Below, one piece after another: positions 8,217 through 16,337 of a stretch of 63,361 nt of DNA; position 1 is the stretch's first letter; each line of letters opens with the position of its first letter. The position numbers and the translations under genes are program-made. The notes under the pieces are model-generated. The model had not been told where the DNA came from, did no database searches, and saw only the letters and a program-made list of their open reading frames with translations. This stretch comes from an uncultured Eubacteriales bacterium. GTDB lineage: Bacteria > Bacillota > Clostridia > Saccharofermentanales > UBA5734. The stretch lies in assembly GCA_903835065.1 (NCBI GenBank), contig CAILLO010000011.1, forward strand, positions 1-63,361, written 5' to 3'.

Positions 8217-8222
8217 TATCAT
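8217..8222 (+). promoter_or_regulatory. Candidate -10 (TATCAT) for the methyltransferase transcript
   Basis: TATCAT is followed by about 80 bases of structured leader before the ATG at 8307. No clear -35 hexamer was seen. Confidence 0.4.
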
Positions 8223-8229
8223 CGGGCCA

Positions 8230-8306
8230 GACGGAGACGCCCAGGGTGTCCCCGAAACCCGAAGGAGGCGGCTCCTTCACGCCTCGAGGCAGAAGGGAAG
8301 CGGACC
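8230..8306 (+). promoter_or_regulatory. Structured 5' leader, possibly a single glycine-riboswitch-like aptamer
   Basis: The leader contains GGAGACG (8233-8239), a GGG/CCC mini-hairpin, CCGAAGGAG (8259-8267), a perfect stem-loop GAAGGAG-GCGG-CTCCTTC (8261-8278), the palindrome GCCTCGAGGC (8281-8290) and AGGCAGAAGG. The order and wording recall the glycine riboswitch core (GGAGAG, then CCGAAGGAGCAA, then CUCUCAGGCAAAAGG), but the GCAA part is absent and the closing stem is imperfect. The perfect hairpin could by itself act as a translational control element. The identity is uncertain. Confidence 0.35.
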
Positions 8307-10019
8307 ATGCGCGACCGACACCCCCTCGTCAAGCCCCAGGAGTTCGAGCGGGCCCGCGACGGCGCACTGCGCCTGCTGGCCGAATACGGCGTCGCCTGCC
8401 CGCACGCCCTCGCGGCGGAGTGCCTGCAGGCGAAGAGCGGCATCCGCCTCGTCGACGGGCGGCTTCGCTTCCCGCGCGACGAGGTCGAAGCGCACCTCGA
8501 GCGCAAGCGGCAGGCGATCCAGGCGGCGCACCGCGCGGCCCAGGCGGCCCCCGGCGCCGGCGCCTTCACCATGGGCGGCCACTGGAACTGCCTGACCTAC
8601 CTCGACCCCGAGACCGGGACGCAGCGCGGGGCCACCTACGACGAGGCGGTCCGCCTAGCGAAGTTCTCCGAATCGCTCGGCGCGCGCGTCGTGCCCGTGC
8701 CGCTCGCCCCCGGCGACGTCGACCCCGCCTTCAAGACCATCGCCTGCGAGCGGATCGCCCTGCTCCATACGCGCGGGCTCGGCGGCTGGCTCACGGCCAC
8801 CGACCCGGCGCAGATCCGCCTCCTGATCGGGATGTACCGCGCCGCGGGCCGCCGCTACAAGTTGGGCCTCGAGGGCCTCATCACGCCGCTCCGCTTCAAC
8901 CCGGCCGTCTTCGACCTCTACTTCGCGTGGTGCGACGACCCCGACGTCGAGATCGGCATCATGGGCGGTATCCCGATGGCCGGCGCCACCGCGCCGCTGG
9001 TTTTCCCGGCCAATCTCGCCCTGTCCCTGGCCGAGGCGCTCGCCCTCGACTACGTGATGTACGTTCTGTCGGACGGCCGCAGCTCCCACTTCGACTTCCG
9101 CGAATTCCTGTTCGGCGTGCGGTCGACGCACGGCTCTTTCCGCACCAACGCCAAGACCGTCGACGCGCAGGCGCTGCTGGAGCGCACGGCCTGCTTCATG
9201 TTCCAGGCCTCGCTCGGCTGCCGTTCGTTCGGCGCGGTCGGCCAGATGTCGATGGACGAGGTCTACAGCCCCGTCCAGGCGGTGCTCGACCGGGAGATCC
9301 TGAAACACGGCGAACGCGTCTATCGCGGCTTCCCCGACCACTGCTTCGACGACGGGTACGACATCGTGCAGCTCGTGAAGGAGGGGTCCGAGGAGGGCAC
9401 GTTCATGGTCCACGAGACGACGGTCTCGACCTTCCGTTCGTTCTACGACATGGACCGGCTGGCCACGACGCTGAACCTGAGCGCGTGGCAGGCCGCCGGC
9501 GCGCGGACGATGCAGGCCGCGGCCTGGGACGAGGCCCGGCGGATCATGGGCGAGCACGACTACGAACTGCCGGACGACCGGCGCCGCGAGGTCGACCGGC
9601 TGTACGACGCCTACTTGCGGTCGGTGCGGTGGGGGAGGTGGAGGGGGCGCGGCGCCCCGGCCGACGGCCTCCGGGGACCGCTCGCTTCCGCCTACGCCCG
9701 GAACCGGTATCCCGCGCCCCAGACGGTCTCGATGTACTGCGCGTCCTCGGGGTGCGTCTCGATCTTCTCGCGGATGCGCGCCACGTGCACCGTGACGGTC
9801 GAGTTGTCGCCGAGGGCGTCGGCGCACCAGACGCGCTCGAACAGCTCCGCCTTGCTGAACACGCGGTCGGGGTTGCGAAGAAGGAACAGCAGCAGGTCGA
9901 ACTCCTTCTGGGCGAGCGCGACCTCGCGCCCGTGCACGAGCACGCGGCGGGACTGGGGCTGGACCTCGAGGCCGCGCACCGAGACCGGACGGACCTCGGG
10001 CTCGGACGGCTCGGCGTAG
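8307..10019 (+). CDS. MttB family (trimethylamine/glycine-betaine-type) corrinoid methyltransferase, with antisense-overlapping extension
   Basis: Homology to the MttB family covers about residues 1-440 (GGIPMAGATAPLVFPANLAL, DGRSSHFDFREFLFG, HETTVSTFRSFYDMDRL). The family transfers a methyl group from methylamines or betaines to a corrinoid protein. No in-frame TAG (pyrrolysine) occurs inside the homologous part, so this is the non-pyrrolysine branch, whose known members act on quaternary amines such as glycine betaine. The substrate here is unknown, and no corrinoid protein gene is adjacent. Oddly, no stop codon follows the expected C-terminus near 9630. The frame stays open to a TAG at 10017-10019, overlapping the response regulator gene on the other strand by about 330 bases and giving 570 residues. 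The start has AGAAGGGAAG before it. Confidence 0.75.
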   Translation: MRDRHPLVKPQEFERARDGALRLLAEYGVACPHALAAECLQAKSGIRLVDGRLRFPRDEVEAHLERKRQAIQAAHRAAQAAPGAGAFTMGGHWNCLTYLDPETGTQRGATYDEAVRLAKFSESLGARVVPVPLAPGDVDPAFKTIACERIALLHTRGLGGWLTATDPAQIRLLIGMYRAAGRRYKLGLEGLITPLRFNPAVFDLYFAWCDDPDVEIGIMGGIPMAGATAPLVFPANLALSLAEALALDYVMYVLSDGRSSHFDFREFLFGVRSTHGSFRTNAKTVDAQALLERTACFMFQASLGCRSFGAVGQMSMDEVYSPVQAVLDREILKHGERVYRGFPDHCFDDGYDIVQLVKEGSEEGTFMVHETTVSTFRSFYDMDRLATTLNLSAWQAAGARTMQAAAWDEARRIMGEHDYELPDDRRREVDRLYDAYLRSVRWGRWRGRGAPADGLRGPLASAYARNRYPAPQTVSMYCASSGCVSIFSRMRATCTVTVELSPRASAHQTRSNSSALLNTRSGLRRRNSSRSNSFWASATSRPCTSTRRDWGWTSRPRTETGRTSGSDGSA

Positions 10020-10408
10020 CGGTTCTTCAGGCGGTCGACCTTGGTCAGGTGCGCCTTCACGCGGGCCATCAACTCGCCGGGGCTGAACGGCTTGGCGACG
10101 TAGTCGTCGGCGCCGAGTCCGAACGCGCGGATCTTGTCGATGTCCTCGCGGCGGGCGGAGACGACGAGGATCGGAGCGTCCGTCGCGCCGCGCGCGAGCC
10201 GCAGCACGTCGAAGCCGTCTACGCCGGGCAGCATGAGATCGAGCAGGACCAGGTCGTAGCCGCCCGCGCGGATGCGCTCCACGCCCTTCGCGCCGTCGCC
10301 GCAGAGGTCGGCCGCGTAGCCCTCCACCTCGAGGTAGTCCCGCAGCAGGTCGGAGATCGTGGGGTCGTCCTCGACCACCAGCACGCGCCGCGCCGTCGCT
10401 TCGCCCAT
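9692..10408 (-). CDS. OmpR/PhoB family response regulator
   Basis: A 238-residue two-domain regulator. The receiver domain (residues ~8-120) has the acidic pair EDD, the phospho-acceptor Asp in LVLLDLMLPG, the switch Ser in ILVVSARRE and the Lys in DDYVAKPFSP. The C-terminal winged-helix domain has LAQKEFDLLLFLLRNPDRVF and ends VWGAGYRFRA. It is the last gene of a minus-strand operon: ABC ATPase, permease, histidine kinase, regulator. Its ATG is two bases after the kinase stop, with GGAGGAGG as ribosome site. It probably controls the transporter operon upstream. Confidence 0.95.
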   Translation of the reverse strand: MGEATARRVLVVEDDPTISDLLRDYLEVEGYAADLCGDGAKGVERIRAGGYDLVLLDLMLPGVDGFDVLRLARGATDAPILVVSARREDIDKIRAFGLGADDYVAKPFSPGELMARVKAHLTKVDRLKNRYAEPSEPEVRPVSVRGLEVQPQSRRVLVHGREVALAQKEFDLLLFLLRNPDRVFSKAELFERVWCADALGDNSTVTVHVARIREKIETHPEDAQYIETVWGAGYRFRA

Positions 10409-10410
10409 GG

Positions 10411-11889
10411 CTACGCCTCCTCCGTCCGCGTGCCGCCGGCGGGGGCGACGGGCAGCGACACCACGAACGTGGTCCCCTCGTCCTCGGTGCTGCGCACCCA
10501 GATCTCGCCCTGGTGGCCGTCGACGATCTGCTTGGCGATGGCGAGCCCGAGGCCGCTGCCGTCCGCCTTGCCGCGGGACGCGTCGGCCCGGTAGAACCGG
10601 TCGAAGATATAAGGCAGGCTGTCCTTCGGGATACCGACGCCCTCGTCGCGCACCTCGACCAGCACGCGCCCGGGCGCCTCGCGCAGCACGACGGAGATGC
10701 GGCCGGTCACGCCGCGCCGATACTTGCGCGCGTTCTCGAAGAGGTTCTGGAAGACGCGCTTCATGCGCTCGCGGTCGATGCGGACGGCGGCCCCCGCCGG
10801 CAGCCGGTCCTCGAAGACGAAGGCCATCCCGTCGCGCGCATACCCTTCTCGGTTCTCCTCGACGCGCTCCGCGAAATAGGCGGCGGCGTCCACGTCCTGG
10901 AAGTCGAAGGGCACCTGGTCGAGTTCGAGTTTCGAGAAGAACACGAGGTCGTCGATCATCCGGTCGACCTGCAGCGTCTTCGCGCGGAGGGTCTCGAGGT
11001 AGCGGAGCCGCTTCTCCGGCGTGTCCGCGACGCCGTCGCGCAGACCCTCGACGTAGCCGAGGATCGACGTGATCGGGGTCTTGAGGTCGTGGGAGATGCT
11101 GGAGACCAGCAGGCGGCGGCTCTCGTCGATGCGCCCGCGCTGGGCGACGCTCTCCTGCAGCTTCAGGCGGAGCTTCTCGAGGGAGCGCTGGACCTGGCGG
11201 ATCTCCTCGTCGCCCTGCTCGACCACCTCACGCGCGAGCTGGCCCTCGCTCAGCGCGGCCACGGTCTCGTTGAGGCGGACCAGCGGGCCGGAGACCGTGC
11301 GCGAGGTGCGGACCGAGTAGGCGAGGACCGTGATCAGGCAGAACAGGACGAACGTGACGGGGACGGAGACGACGAGGACCTCGGCAGTCTCGATGCGGCG
11401 GTCGGTCGCGGCCAGCAGGTAGACGGTGCCGGTGGCGCCGTCGGAGAAGGTGATCCGCTGGGCCTGGAGCACGTAGGGGACGCCGCCGATCGACACGGTG
11501 CGCGTCGCGAGGGCGGGCGCCTGGCCGGACCCGGACTCCGCGCCGTCGCGCGCGGCCACGTCGGACAGCCGGAGGCCGTCGGTCGCGTAGAGGGCGACGC
11601 CGGACTTCTCCACGAGGACCTCGGCGGTCAGTCCCTCGAGCCGGGCGGTGATGTACTTGCCGAACTCCTCCGTGGCGACGGAGTCGGGCGACTCGCGCCA
11701 GACCGTCGCGGCCGCGGAGAACAGTTCGGTGCGCAGCCGGAAGGCCTTCTCGAAGTCCGCGAAGCCGACGCCGGCTCCCGGGAACAGGTTCAGGGCGCCG
11801 AAGACCAGCGCGGCGAGCAGTGCCGTCGCCGTCGGCGGGATGACCAGCAGCGACAGGTTCGACAGCAGCAGCCGCCTCCGCAGGTCCAC
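10411..11889 (-). CDS. Membrane sensor histidine kinase with extracytoplasmic domain and HAMP
   Basis: A 492-residue kinase with a GTG start. One membrane helix (about residues 10-32) is followed by an extracytoplasmic sensor of about 120 residues, a second helix near residues 165-190, a HAMP linker and a coiled-coil stretch. HisKA has the phospho-accepting His in SISHDLKTPITSILGY, and the ATPase domain has NLFENARKYR, DEGVGIP and GSGLGLAIAK. The extracytoplasmic domain is larger than in BceS-type intramembrane sensors, so the signal is probably a ligand or cell-wall state rather than transporter flux. It sits four bases after the ABC permease stop and two bases before the response regulator. 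Confidence 0.93.
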   Translation of the reverse strand: MDLRRRLLLSNLSLLVIPPTATALLAALVFGALNLFPGAGVGFADFEKAFRLRTELFSAAATVWRESPDSVATEEFGKYITARLEGLTAEVLVEKSGVALYATDGLRLSDVAARDGAESGSGQAPALATRTVSIGGVPYVLQAQRITFSDGATGTVYLLAATDRRIETAEVLVVSVPVTFVLFCLITVLAYSVRTSRTVSGPLVRLNETVAALSEGQLAREVVEQGDEEIRQVQRSLEKLRLKLQESVAQRGRIDESRRLLVSSISHDLKTPITSILGYVEGLRDGVADTPEKRLRYLETLRAKTLQVDRMIDDLVFFSKLELDQVPFDFQDVDAAAYFAERVEENREGYARDGMAFVFEDRLPAGAAVRIDRERMKRVFQNLFENARKYRRGVTGRISVVLREAPGRVLVEVRDEGVGIPKDSLPYIFDRFYRADASRGKADGSGLGLAIAKQIVDGHQGEIWVRSTEDEGTTFVVSLPVAPAGGTRTEEA

Positions 11890-11893
11890 GGGA

Positions 11894-12643
11894 CTAGAGC
11901 GCCCGGCGGTCGAAGCGTCGGTAGCCGAGGGCGAAGAAGACCATGAGGTAGGCCGCGAGGACCGCGATCGAGCGGAGGATCGAGCCGACCGGCGGGTACG
12001 CCGAGATCCAGAGGCCGTACCAGTCGAGCAGCGACGTGATCAGGACGGGGGACAGGACGGAGACGAACCCCAGAGCCCGCAGGACGACGAACACGAGCAC
12101 GGACAGGAAGAAGACGCCGGTGCTGCTCTTGAGTACGTTCGCGAACCAGGCGACGACGACGGCGAGGACCATCATCGGGAAGAACGTCGCGACGTAGGCC
12201 ACGACGACGTCCAGCGCCCAGACCACGGAAATCAGCTTCGTGTAGAAGACGACCGTGACCAGCATCGACAGGACCATCACGATCCCGAGGTTCACGAGCA
12301 CGAACACGCCGACCGCGGAGAGCTTGGCCAGGTAGATCTTCAGGCGCGTGACCGGCTTGGTGACCGTGATCTTCATCGTGTCGGAGGCGAACTCGCCCGT
12401 GAAGGCGTCGATTACGGCGAGGGCCATGAACAGAGGGAGGACCGTGTTCGAGAAGAGCTGGAGGACCGTGATTGGGAAGGAGGAGCCGGTGCCGCCGAGG
12501 ATGCCGAGGCTGCCCCGCAGGACGACCGACACGAGCAGGGCGAAGGCGATCAGCCCGAGCGCCAGCAGTCCGACCACGACGGCCTTCTTCTTCTTGAAGA
12601 GGCGGAAGACCTCGTTCGCCAGTGTCGCCTTAAAGCTTTCCAT
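11894..12643 (-). CDS. ABC-2 type transporter permease
   Basis: A 249-residue protein with six predicted membrane helices and the ABC-2 layout. A basic N-terminal cytoplasmic segment (NEVFRLFKKKKA) precedes helix 1, and a large loop contains TKPVTRLKIYLAK, typical of these permeases. Its ATG lies inside the end of the ATPase gene (14-base overlap, other frame), so the two are translationally coupled and form one export complex. With the downstream two-component system this resembles peptide-antibiotic resistance or lantibiotic-immunity exporters, but the substrate is unknown. Confidence 0.85.
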   Translation of the reverse strand: MESFKATLANEVFRLFKKKKAVVVGLLALGLIAFALLVSVVLRGSLGILGGTGSSFPITVLQLFSNTVLPLFMALAVIDAFTGEFASDTMKITVTKPVTRLKIYLAKLSAVGVFVLVNLGIVMVLSMLVTVVFYTKLISVVWALDVVVAYVATFFPMMVLAVVVAWFANVLKSSTGVFFLSVLVFVVLRALGFVSVLSPVLITSLLDWYGLWISAYPPVGSILRSIAVLAAYLMVFFALGYRRFDRRAL

Positions 12644-13361
12644 GGCGGTCCACCTCGCTCATGAAGAAGCTCTCCAGGGAGGCGTGGTCGCGGAGGAGGT
12701 CCTCCGTCGCGTCCACCCGGACGAGCATACCGTCGAAGATCACGCCGATGCGGTCGCAGGTGCGCTCGACGTCGTGCACGAGGTGGCTCGAAATGAAGAA
12801 CGTGGTGCTCTCTGTCGCCGCAAGGCGCTTGACGAGGTTGCGCATCTCGACCATCCCCTCGACGTCGAGTCCGTTCAGGGGCTCGTCGAGCACCAGCAGG
12901 CGCGGGCGCGGCAGGATCGCGGCCGCGATGCCGAGGCGCTGCTTCATGCCGAGCGAGAAATTCGAGGCCTTCTCGTTGCGGTACTTGAGGATCCCGCAGG
13001 TCTCGAGCACCTCGTCGATGCGCTTCGGGTCGTCCATCCCGTAGAAGCGGCCCACGACCTTGAGGTTCTCGTACGCGGTCAGGTAGGGATAGGAGGTGGC
13101 CGTCTCGATGATGCTGCCGACGTTCGCCAGTGCCTTCTCGTACTCCGTCAGGATGCTGTGTCCGAAGATCCGCACGTCCCCGGCGTCCGGGGCCATCATG
13201 CCGGTCATGACCTTCATCGCGGTCGTCTTGCCGGCACCGTTGGGCCCGAGGAGGCCGAACACGTCGCCCTGGTACACGTCCAGGTCCATGCCGCGGATGC
13301 CGCGCTGGTTCTTGTAGGTCTTTGTGAGGCCTACGATCTCAATCGCCTTCTGTCGTTCCAT
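12630..13361 (-). CDS. ABC transporter ATP-binding protein (BcrA/CcmA-like)
   Basis: A 243-residue ATPase. Walker A is GPNGAGKTT near residue 40, the signature is FSLGMKQRLGIA, Walker B is LLVLDEPLNGLD, and the H-loop is FFISSHLVHDV. The C-terminus is short, without the extra domain of lipid-linked exporters. The ATG at 13361 is chosen because GGGAGG precedes it. The gene heads a four-gene minus-strand operon with its permease and a two-component system. An inverted repeat (13412-13437) lies about 50 bases upstream of the start and may be the operator. Confidence 0.93.
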   Translation of the reverse strand: MERQKAIEIVGLTKTYKNQRGIRGMDLDVYQGDVFGLLGPNGAGKTTAMKVMTGMMAPDAGDVRIFGHSILTEYEKALANVGSIIETATSYPYLTAYENLKVVGRFYGMDDPKRIDEVLETCGILKYRNEKASNFSLGMKQRLGIAAAILPRPRLLVLDEPLNGLDVEGMVEMRNLVKRLAATESTTFFISSHLVHDVERTCDRIGVIFDGMLVRVDATEDLLRDHASLESFFMSEVDRHGKL

Positions 13362-13411
13362 GGAACCTCCCTGGCTGCCGGGAAAGGCCGGGAATCTCCC
13401 CGGACAAGGCA

Positions 13412-13437
13412 TTCGGGACATCTCATGATATCCCGAA
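13412..13437 (-). promoter_or_regulatory. Inverted repeat TTCGGGA-N12-TCCCGAA upstream of the ABC/two-component operon
   Basis: The arms 13412-13418 and 13431-13437 are perfectly complementary, and three further inner pairs match (10 of 13). The site lies between the ABC ATPase start (13361) and the end of the next gene upstream (13473). It is a candidate operator. It could alternatively be a weak terminator for the secreted-protein gene, but no T-run follows. Confidence 0.45.
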
Positions 13438-13472
13438 CGCCAGTGGACTGCAAAGAAGGGGCGGGTCGCCGG

Positions 13473-14870
13473 TCAGTCGAAGACCATCGGGAAGACCGCG
13501 TTGAAGGTCGACGACTTCTCGGTCAGGATCTCCTGGAAGTTGATGCTGACGGTGGTCGGGTCGAAGTACATGCTGCCCTGCTGGAGGGTGCCGGTCCGGT
13601 CGGCGTAGGAGAAGGAGATCGAGTAGTAGCCGGTGTTGGGGGCCGTGAAGTCGAAGGCCAGCGGCGTGACGCCGGGCGTGCCGTCGACGTAGGTCTCGTA
13701 GTACTTGCCGGCGACCGCGTCCGCGGTGATCGAGGTGATCTCGATGAAGCGCTGGCCGATCTTCACGAACTTGCCGTCCTTCAGGACGACGACGTCGTTG
13801 CGGTAGGTGCCGACGAACTGCGCGGTCAGCTGATTCTGGGTCGCGCTCGGGTCGGACGTCGAGACCTGGACCTTCTTGCCGGTCAGGTCGGGGGCGGCGA
13901 CGTCGGTCGCGCCGATATCGGACATCGTGACGTGGACGCTCATGGACAGGTCGTGCGCCGAGCCCTGGTCATCCGTGCCGGAGAGGACGACGGAGAGGTC
14001 GACGTCGGTCAGGACGCCGTCGGGCAGGGTCGTCGCGGTGCCGGAGACGCTCTTGACGAAGATGTCGCCGGTCAGCGTCGGGAGGCCGAACCGGTTGTCG
14101 ACCGGGTTGGTGGTGCCGGAGGAGGTGGACGGGTCGACCTGCGGAGGAACGATCGCGTTGCCGGCCGAGTCGTACGTCACGCCGCCCGCCGGGGACGAGA
14201 CGGACCCGACGACGCCGCTCGAGACCAGGTACTGCTTGGTGGCGAAGGAGGCGACCGCGTTGACGAGCGCCGGAATCTGGGCCTCGGACAGAGAGCCCGC
14301 GAAGACCTTGCTCCCGTCGGCGCCGACCGAGACGGAGACGTAGTCCTTGAGGTTGCCGACGAAGGCGTCGACGATCCTCTCGATATCCTTCACGTTCTGG
14401 CTGGCCAGCGGGTCGGAGGCGTTGTATGAAGTGGAGTCGGCCGGAATCACGACGCCGCCGGGCTTCACGTCGCCCGACGCGGTCCGCGTGGCCTGGGTGT
14501 ACCGGTTGACGTAGTAGGTGTCAGAGGAGGCGTCGTAATAGATATTCTGCGTGGCGTCGTTGTAGGAGTAGGTCAGCGTGGGCGTCCCGGTGCCGAGCGT
14601 CGCGAGCTGCGAACTCTCGTACCCGCCTCCGCCCGTCTTCTGGGAGGAGGTCATGCGGTACAGCACGGTGCCGTTGTCGGACAGGACCATCGTGGTGCTT
14701 TCGGTGTAATTGCCGGAACTTTTCGACACGGCCGCGGAGGTCGCCTTGACGGCATCCTTCAGCTGCGTGTAGGCGGTATCCGCGACTGCGCCCGCCACCG
14801 CCGTCGTCGCGAGAATCGCGATGCCGACCACGATGCTCAGGGAGATCAGGGTCTTCTTCTTCATCTTCAT
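13473..14870 (-). CDS. Secreted protein of unknown function
   Basis: A 465-residue protein, not recognised. The N-terminus MKMKKKTLISLSIVVGIAIL is a signal peptide or anchor, with likely cleavage after AVAGAVA. The rest is extracellular, rich in Ser, Thr, Asp and Gly, with beta-rich segments (for example TLTYSYNDATQNIYYDASSD and FDFTAPNTGYYSISFSYAD). It has no cysteines in the exported part and no repeat of exact sequence. The ATG at 14870 is preferred over an in-frame GTG at 14879 because AAGGAG lies about 8 bases before it. It is upstream of the ABC/two-component operon on the same strand and may be sensed or processed with it, but this is a guess. Confidence 0.7.
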   Translation of the reverse strand: MKMKKKTLISLSIVVGIAILATTAVAGAVADTAYTQLKDAVKATSAAVSKSSGNYTESTTMVLSDNGTVLYRMTSSQKTGGGGYESSQLATLGTGTPTLTYSYNDATQNIYYDASSDTYYVNRYTQATRTASGDVKPGGVVIPADSTSYNASDPLASQNVKDIERIVDAFVGNLKDYVSVSVGADGSKVFAGSLSEAQIPALVNAVASFATKQYLVSSGVVGSVSSPAGGVTYDSAGNAIVPPQVDPSTSSGTTNPVDNRFGLPTLTGDIFVKSVSGTATTLPDGVLTDVDLSVVLSGTDDQGSAHDLSMSVHVTMSDIGATDVAAPDLTGKKVQVSTSDPSATQNQLTAQFVGTYRNDVVVLKDGKFVKIGQRFIEITSITADAVAGKYYETYVDGTPGVTPLAFDFTAPNTGYYSISFSYADRTGTLQQGSMYFDPTTVSINFQEILTEKSSTFNAVFPMVFD

Positions 14871-15014
14871 GGTCTCCACTCCTTTTCCCGCATCCGGGAG
14901 AGGCCTTCGATATCTCCATTCTGCGGCGCACTTCTTGAATCCGCCTTACGGAATCATGAACAATCCATGAACGAAGGGGTGGGCCATCCCGCGGACGCGC
15001 CCGGCGGTCTCCGG

Positions 15015-15290
15015 TCAGTCGACGCGCTCGACCATCAGCTTTTCGGATCCGGGCTGGTAGGAGAAGCGCCGCTCCGTGAGGAGGATCGGCAGCTGCTCGA
15101 CCAGGGTCTGGTGCGGCATGCGCTCCACGACGAAATCGCGGACGGTCCCTTCATAATAGACGGAGCCGGTCCCGGGGTAGCCGAAGGTGCTGATGCGGAT
15201 CTTCAGCCCGGCCAGCAGCCGCAACTCGGGGGGCAGCTCGTCGTCGGGCGGGGGTGTGGGTTCTACCTTGCGGAACGTGAATCGATCCAA
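15015..15290 (-). CDS. Small protein of unknown function, TTG start
   Basis: A 91-residue protein, not recognised. It begins at TTG 15290, which is preceded by GGAAGGAGA at a proper distance; no ATG fits. The sequence is soluble: a Pro-rich N-terminus (VEPTPPPDDELPPELRLLAG) is followed by IRISTFGYPGTGSVYYEGTV and VEQLPILLTERRFSYQPGSE. A candidate -10 on the minus strand (TAGAAT, 15357-15352) lies about 60 bases upstream. It is followed by the secreted-protein gene on the same strand. Confidence 0.6.
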   Translation of the reverse strand: MDRFTFRKVEPTPPPDDELPPELRLLAGLKIRISTFGYPGTGSVYYEGTVRDFVVERMPHQTLVEQLPILLTERRFSYQPGSEKLMVERVD

Positions 15291-15351
15291 GGGGGGTCTC
15301 CTTCCATCCGGGGCGCTCGGCGCCGGCGGACCTTGCATTTCCGGATGATTC

Positions 15352-15357
15352 CATTCT
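15352..15357 (-). promoter_or_regulatory. Candidate -10 (TAGAAT, minus strand) for the 91-residue protein
   Basis: TAGAAT on the minus strand, about 62 bases before the TTG start at 15290. No clear -35 was seen. Confidence 0.35.
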
Positions 15358-15439
15358 ACCCCGCCGACGTCCGGACCGCGCGACCTCACGTTACGCGACT
15401 CCGTCCGCCCGGCCGCCGCGCCTTCCGCTTCCCCGTTCG

Positions 15440-15467
15440 GTTGACTTGAGGCGGGAAGGGTATAGAC
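15440..15467 (+). promoter_or_regulatory. Promoter of the bL25 gene
   Basis: TTGACT near 15441 is followed, after 16 bases, by TAGACT (within TATAGACT). It is the only good -35/-10 pair before the ATG at 15522. Confidence 0.5.
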
Positions 15468-15521
15468 TTGAGGGAGAACCGCAGCCGACGCATGTGGCGC
15501 AAGCCAGAAGGAGTATCCGCC

Positions 15522-16136
15522 ATGGAAAAGACAGTACTGAAGGCCACGCCCCGGGACGGCAAGCCGAGAAAGCTCCGCAGGGACGGTTTCACACCGGGTG
15601 TCCTGAATTCCTCCGACACCTCCTCCACCCCCGTCCAGTTCGAGACCTCCGCGCTCAACAAGCTGATCGAGCGCCATGGCCCGAACGCCAAGGTCTGGAT
15701 CGAGCTCGACAAGAAGAAGCACTTCGGCTACATCAAGGAGATCCAGAAGCAGCCTGTCGACTGGAACGTGATCCACGTCTCCGTCCAGCTCGTCGACCAG
15801 GACCAGGAAGTGAAGATGCACCTGCCGATCTTCTACCACGGCCGCGAGGAGCTGGAGCACCGCATGCTGATGCTCCAGGTGTCGAAGTCCGAGGTCGAGG
15901 TGGTCGGCAAGGCCGGCAAGATGCCCGAATCGATCGGCATCGACGTGTCGAAGCGCGAGAGCGGCGACCACGTCACGTCCGCCGACTTCCACCTGCCCAA
16001 GGACGTCCATATCCACGAGACCGAGCACGAGTCCTACGCCGTCGTCCGCGTGCAGCGCGAACTGGTCGCCGAGGAGCCCGCCGCCAAGCCGGCCGAATCG
16101 GCCGCCACCGCTCCGGAAGCCGCCGCCAAGGAATAG
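15522..16136 (+). CDS. rplY: Large ribosomal subunit protein bL25 (CTC/TL5 type)
   Basis: A 204-residue protein of the long CTC form. The N-terminal 5S rRNA-binding domain (residues ~1-95) starts MEKTVLKATPRDGKPRKLRR and includes the loop DWNVIHVSVQ. The C-terminal beta domain (residues ~100-185) includes the typical LPIFYHGREELE and GDHVTSADFHLPKDV. An Ala/Pro/Glu-rich tail ends the protein. The start ATG follows AGAAGGAG. The product binds 5S rRNA in the 50S subunit and is also known as a general stress protein. It is monocistronic, with its own promoter and a terminator. Confidence 0.95.
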   Translation: MEKTVLKATPRDGKPRKLRRDGFTPGVLNSSDTSSTPVQFETSALNKLIERHGPNAKVWIELDKKKHFGYIKEIQKQPVDWNVIHVSVQLVDQDQEVKMHLPIFYHGREELEHRMLMLQVSKSEVEVVGKAGKMPESIGIDVSKRESGDHVTSADFHLPKDVHIHETEHESYAVVRVQRELVAEEPAAKPAESAATAPEAAAKE

Positions 16137-16169
16137 CCTCTCCAGTCAGGACCGCTGCGTCCCGCCCAC

Positions 16170-16204
16170 GGACCCCGCCCGCCTTCGCAAGGCCGGCGGG
16201 GTCC
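16170..16204 (+). terminator. Terminator hairpin after the bL25 gene
   Basis: GGACCCCGCC (16170-16179) pairs with GGCGGGGTCC (16195-16204), with an inner GCC/GGC pair. The T-run is weak (TTCG). Confidence 0.7.
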
Positions 16205-16337
16205 TTCGCGTCGGGTCCGGAATCTGGAATTCCCCCTATGCAAAACGGCTGTTCACGACATAATGGGTGGTGCAAACGATTGCAATTGAGAACCGACTGT
16301 GGAGCCGGCATGCGGATGCCGGTTGGAAGGAATTCGG

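Noticed and set aside
10001-10019. In-frame TAG of the methyltransferase frame as a pyrrolysine codon
   Set aside because: It lies far outside the homologous region and inside the antisense response regulator gene. No in-frame TAG occurs in the conserved part.
15291-16028. Minus-strand frame opposite the bL25 gene that joins the 91-residue protein
   Set aside because: The part opposite bL25 has no domain features. A TTG at 15290 with GGAAGGAGA gives a better start.
16279-16286. ATTGCAAT palindrome as a second FNR-like site
   Set aside because: Only eight bases are symmetric and the TGA/TCA half-site ends are missing, unlike the 14-bp site at 29550.
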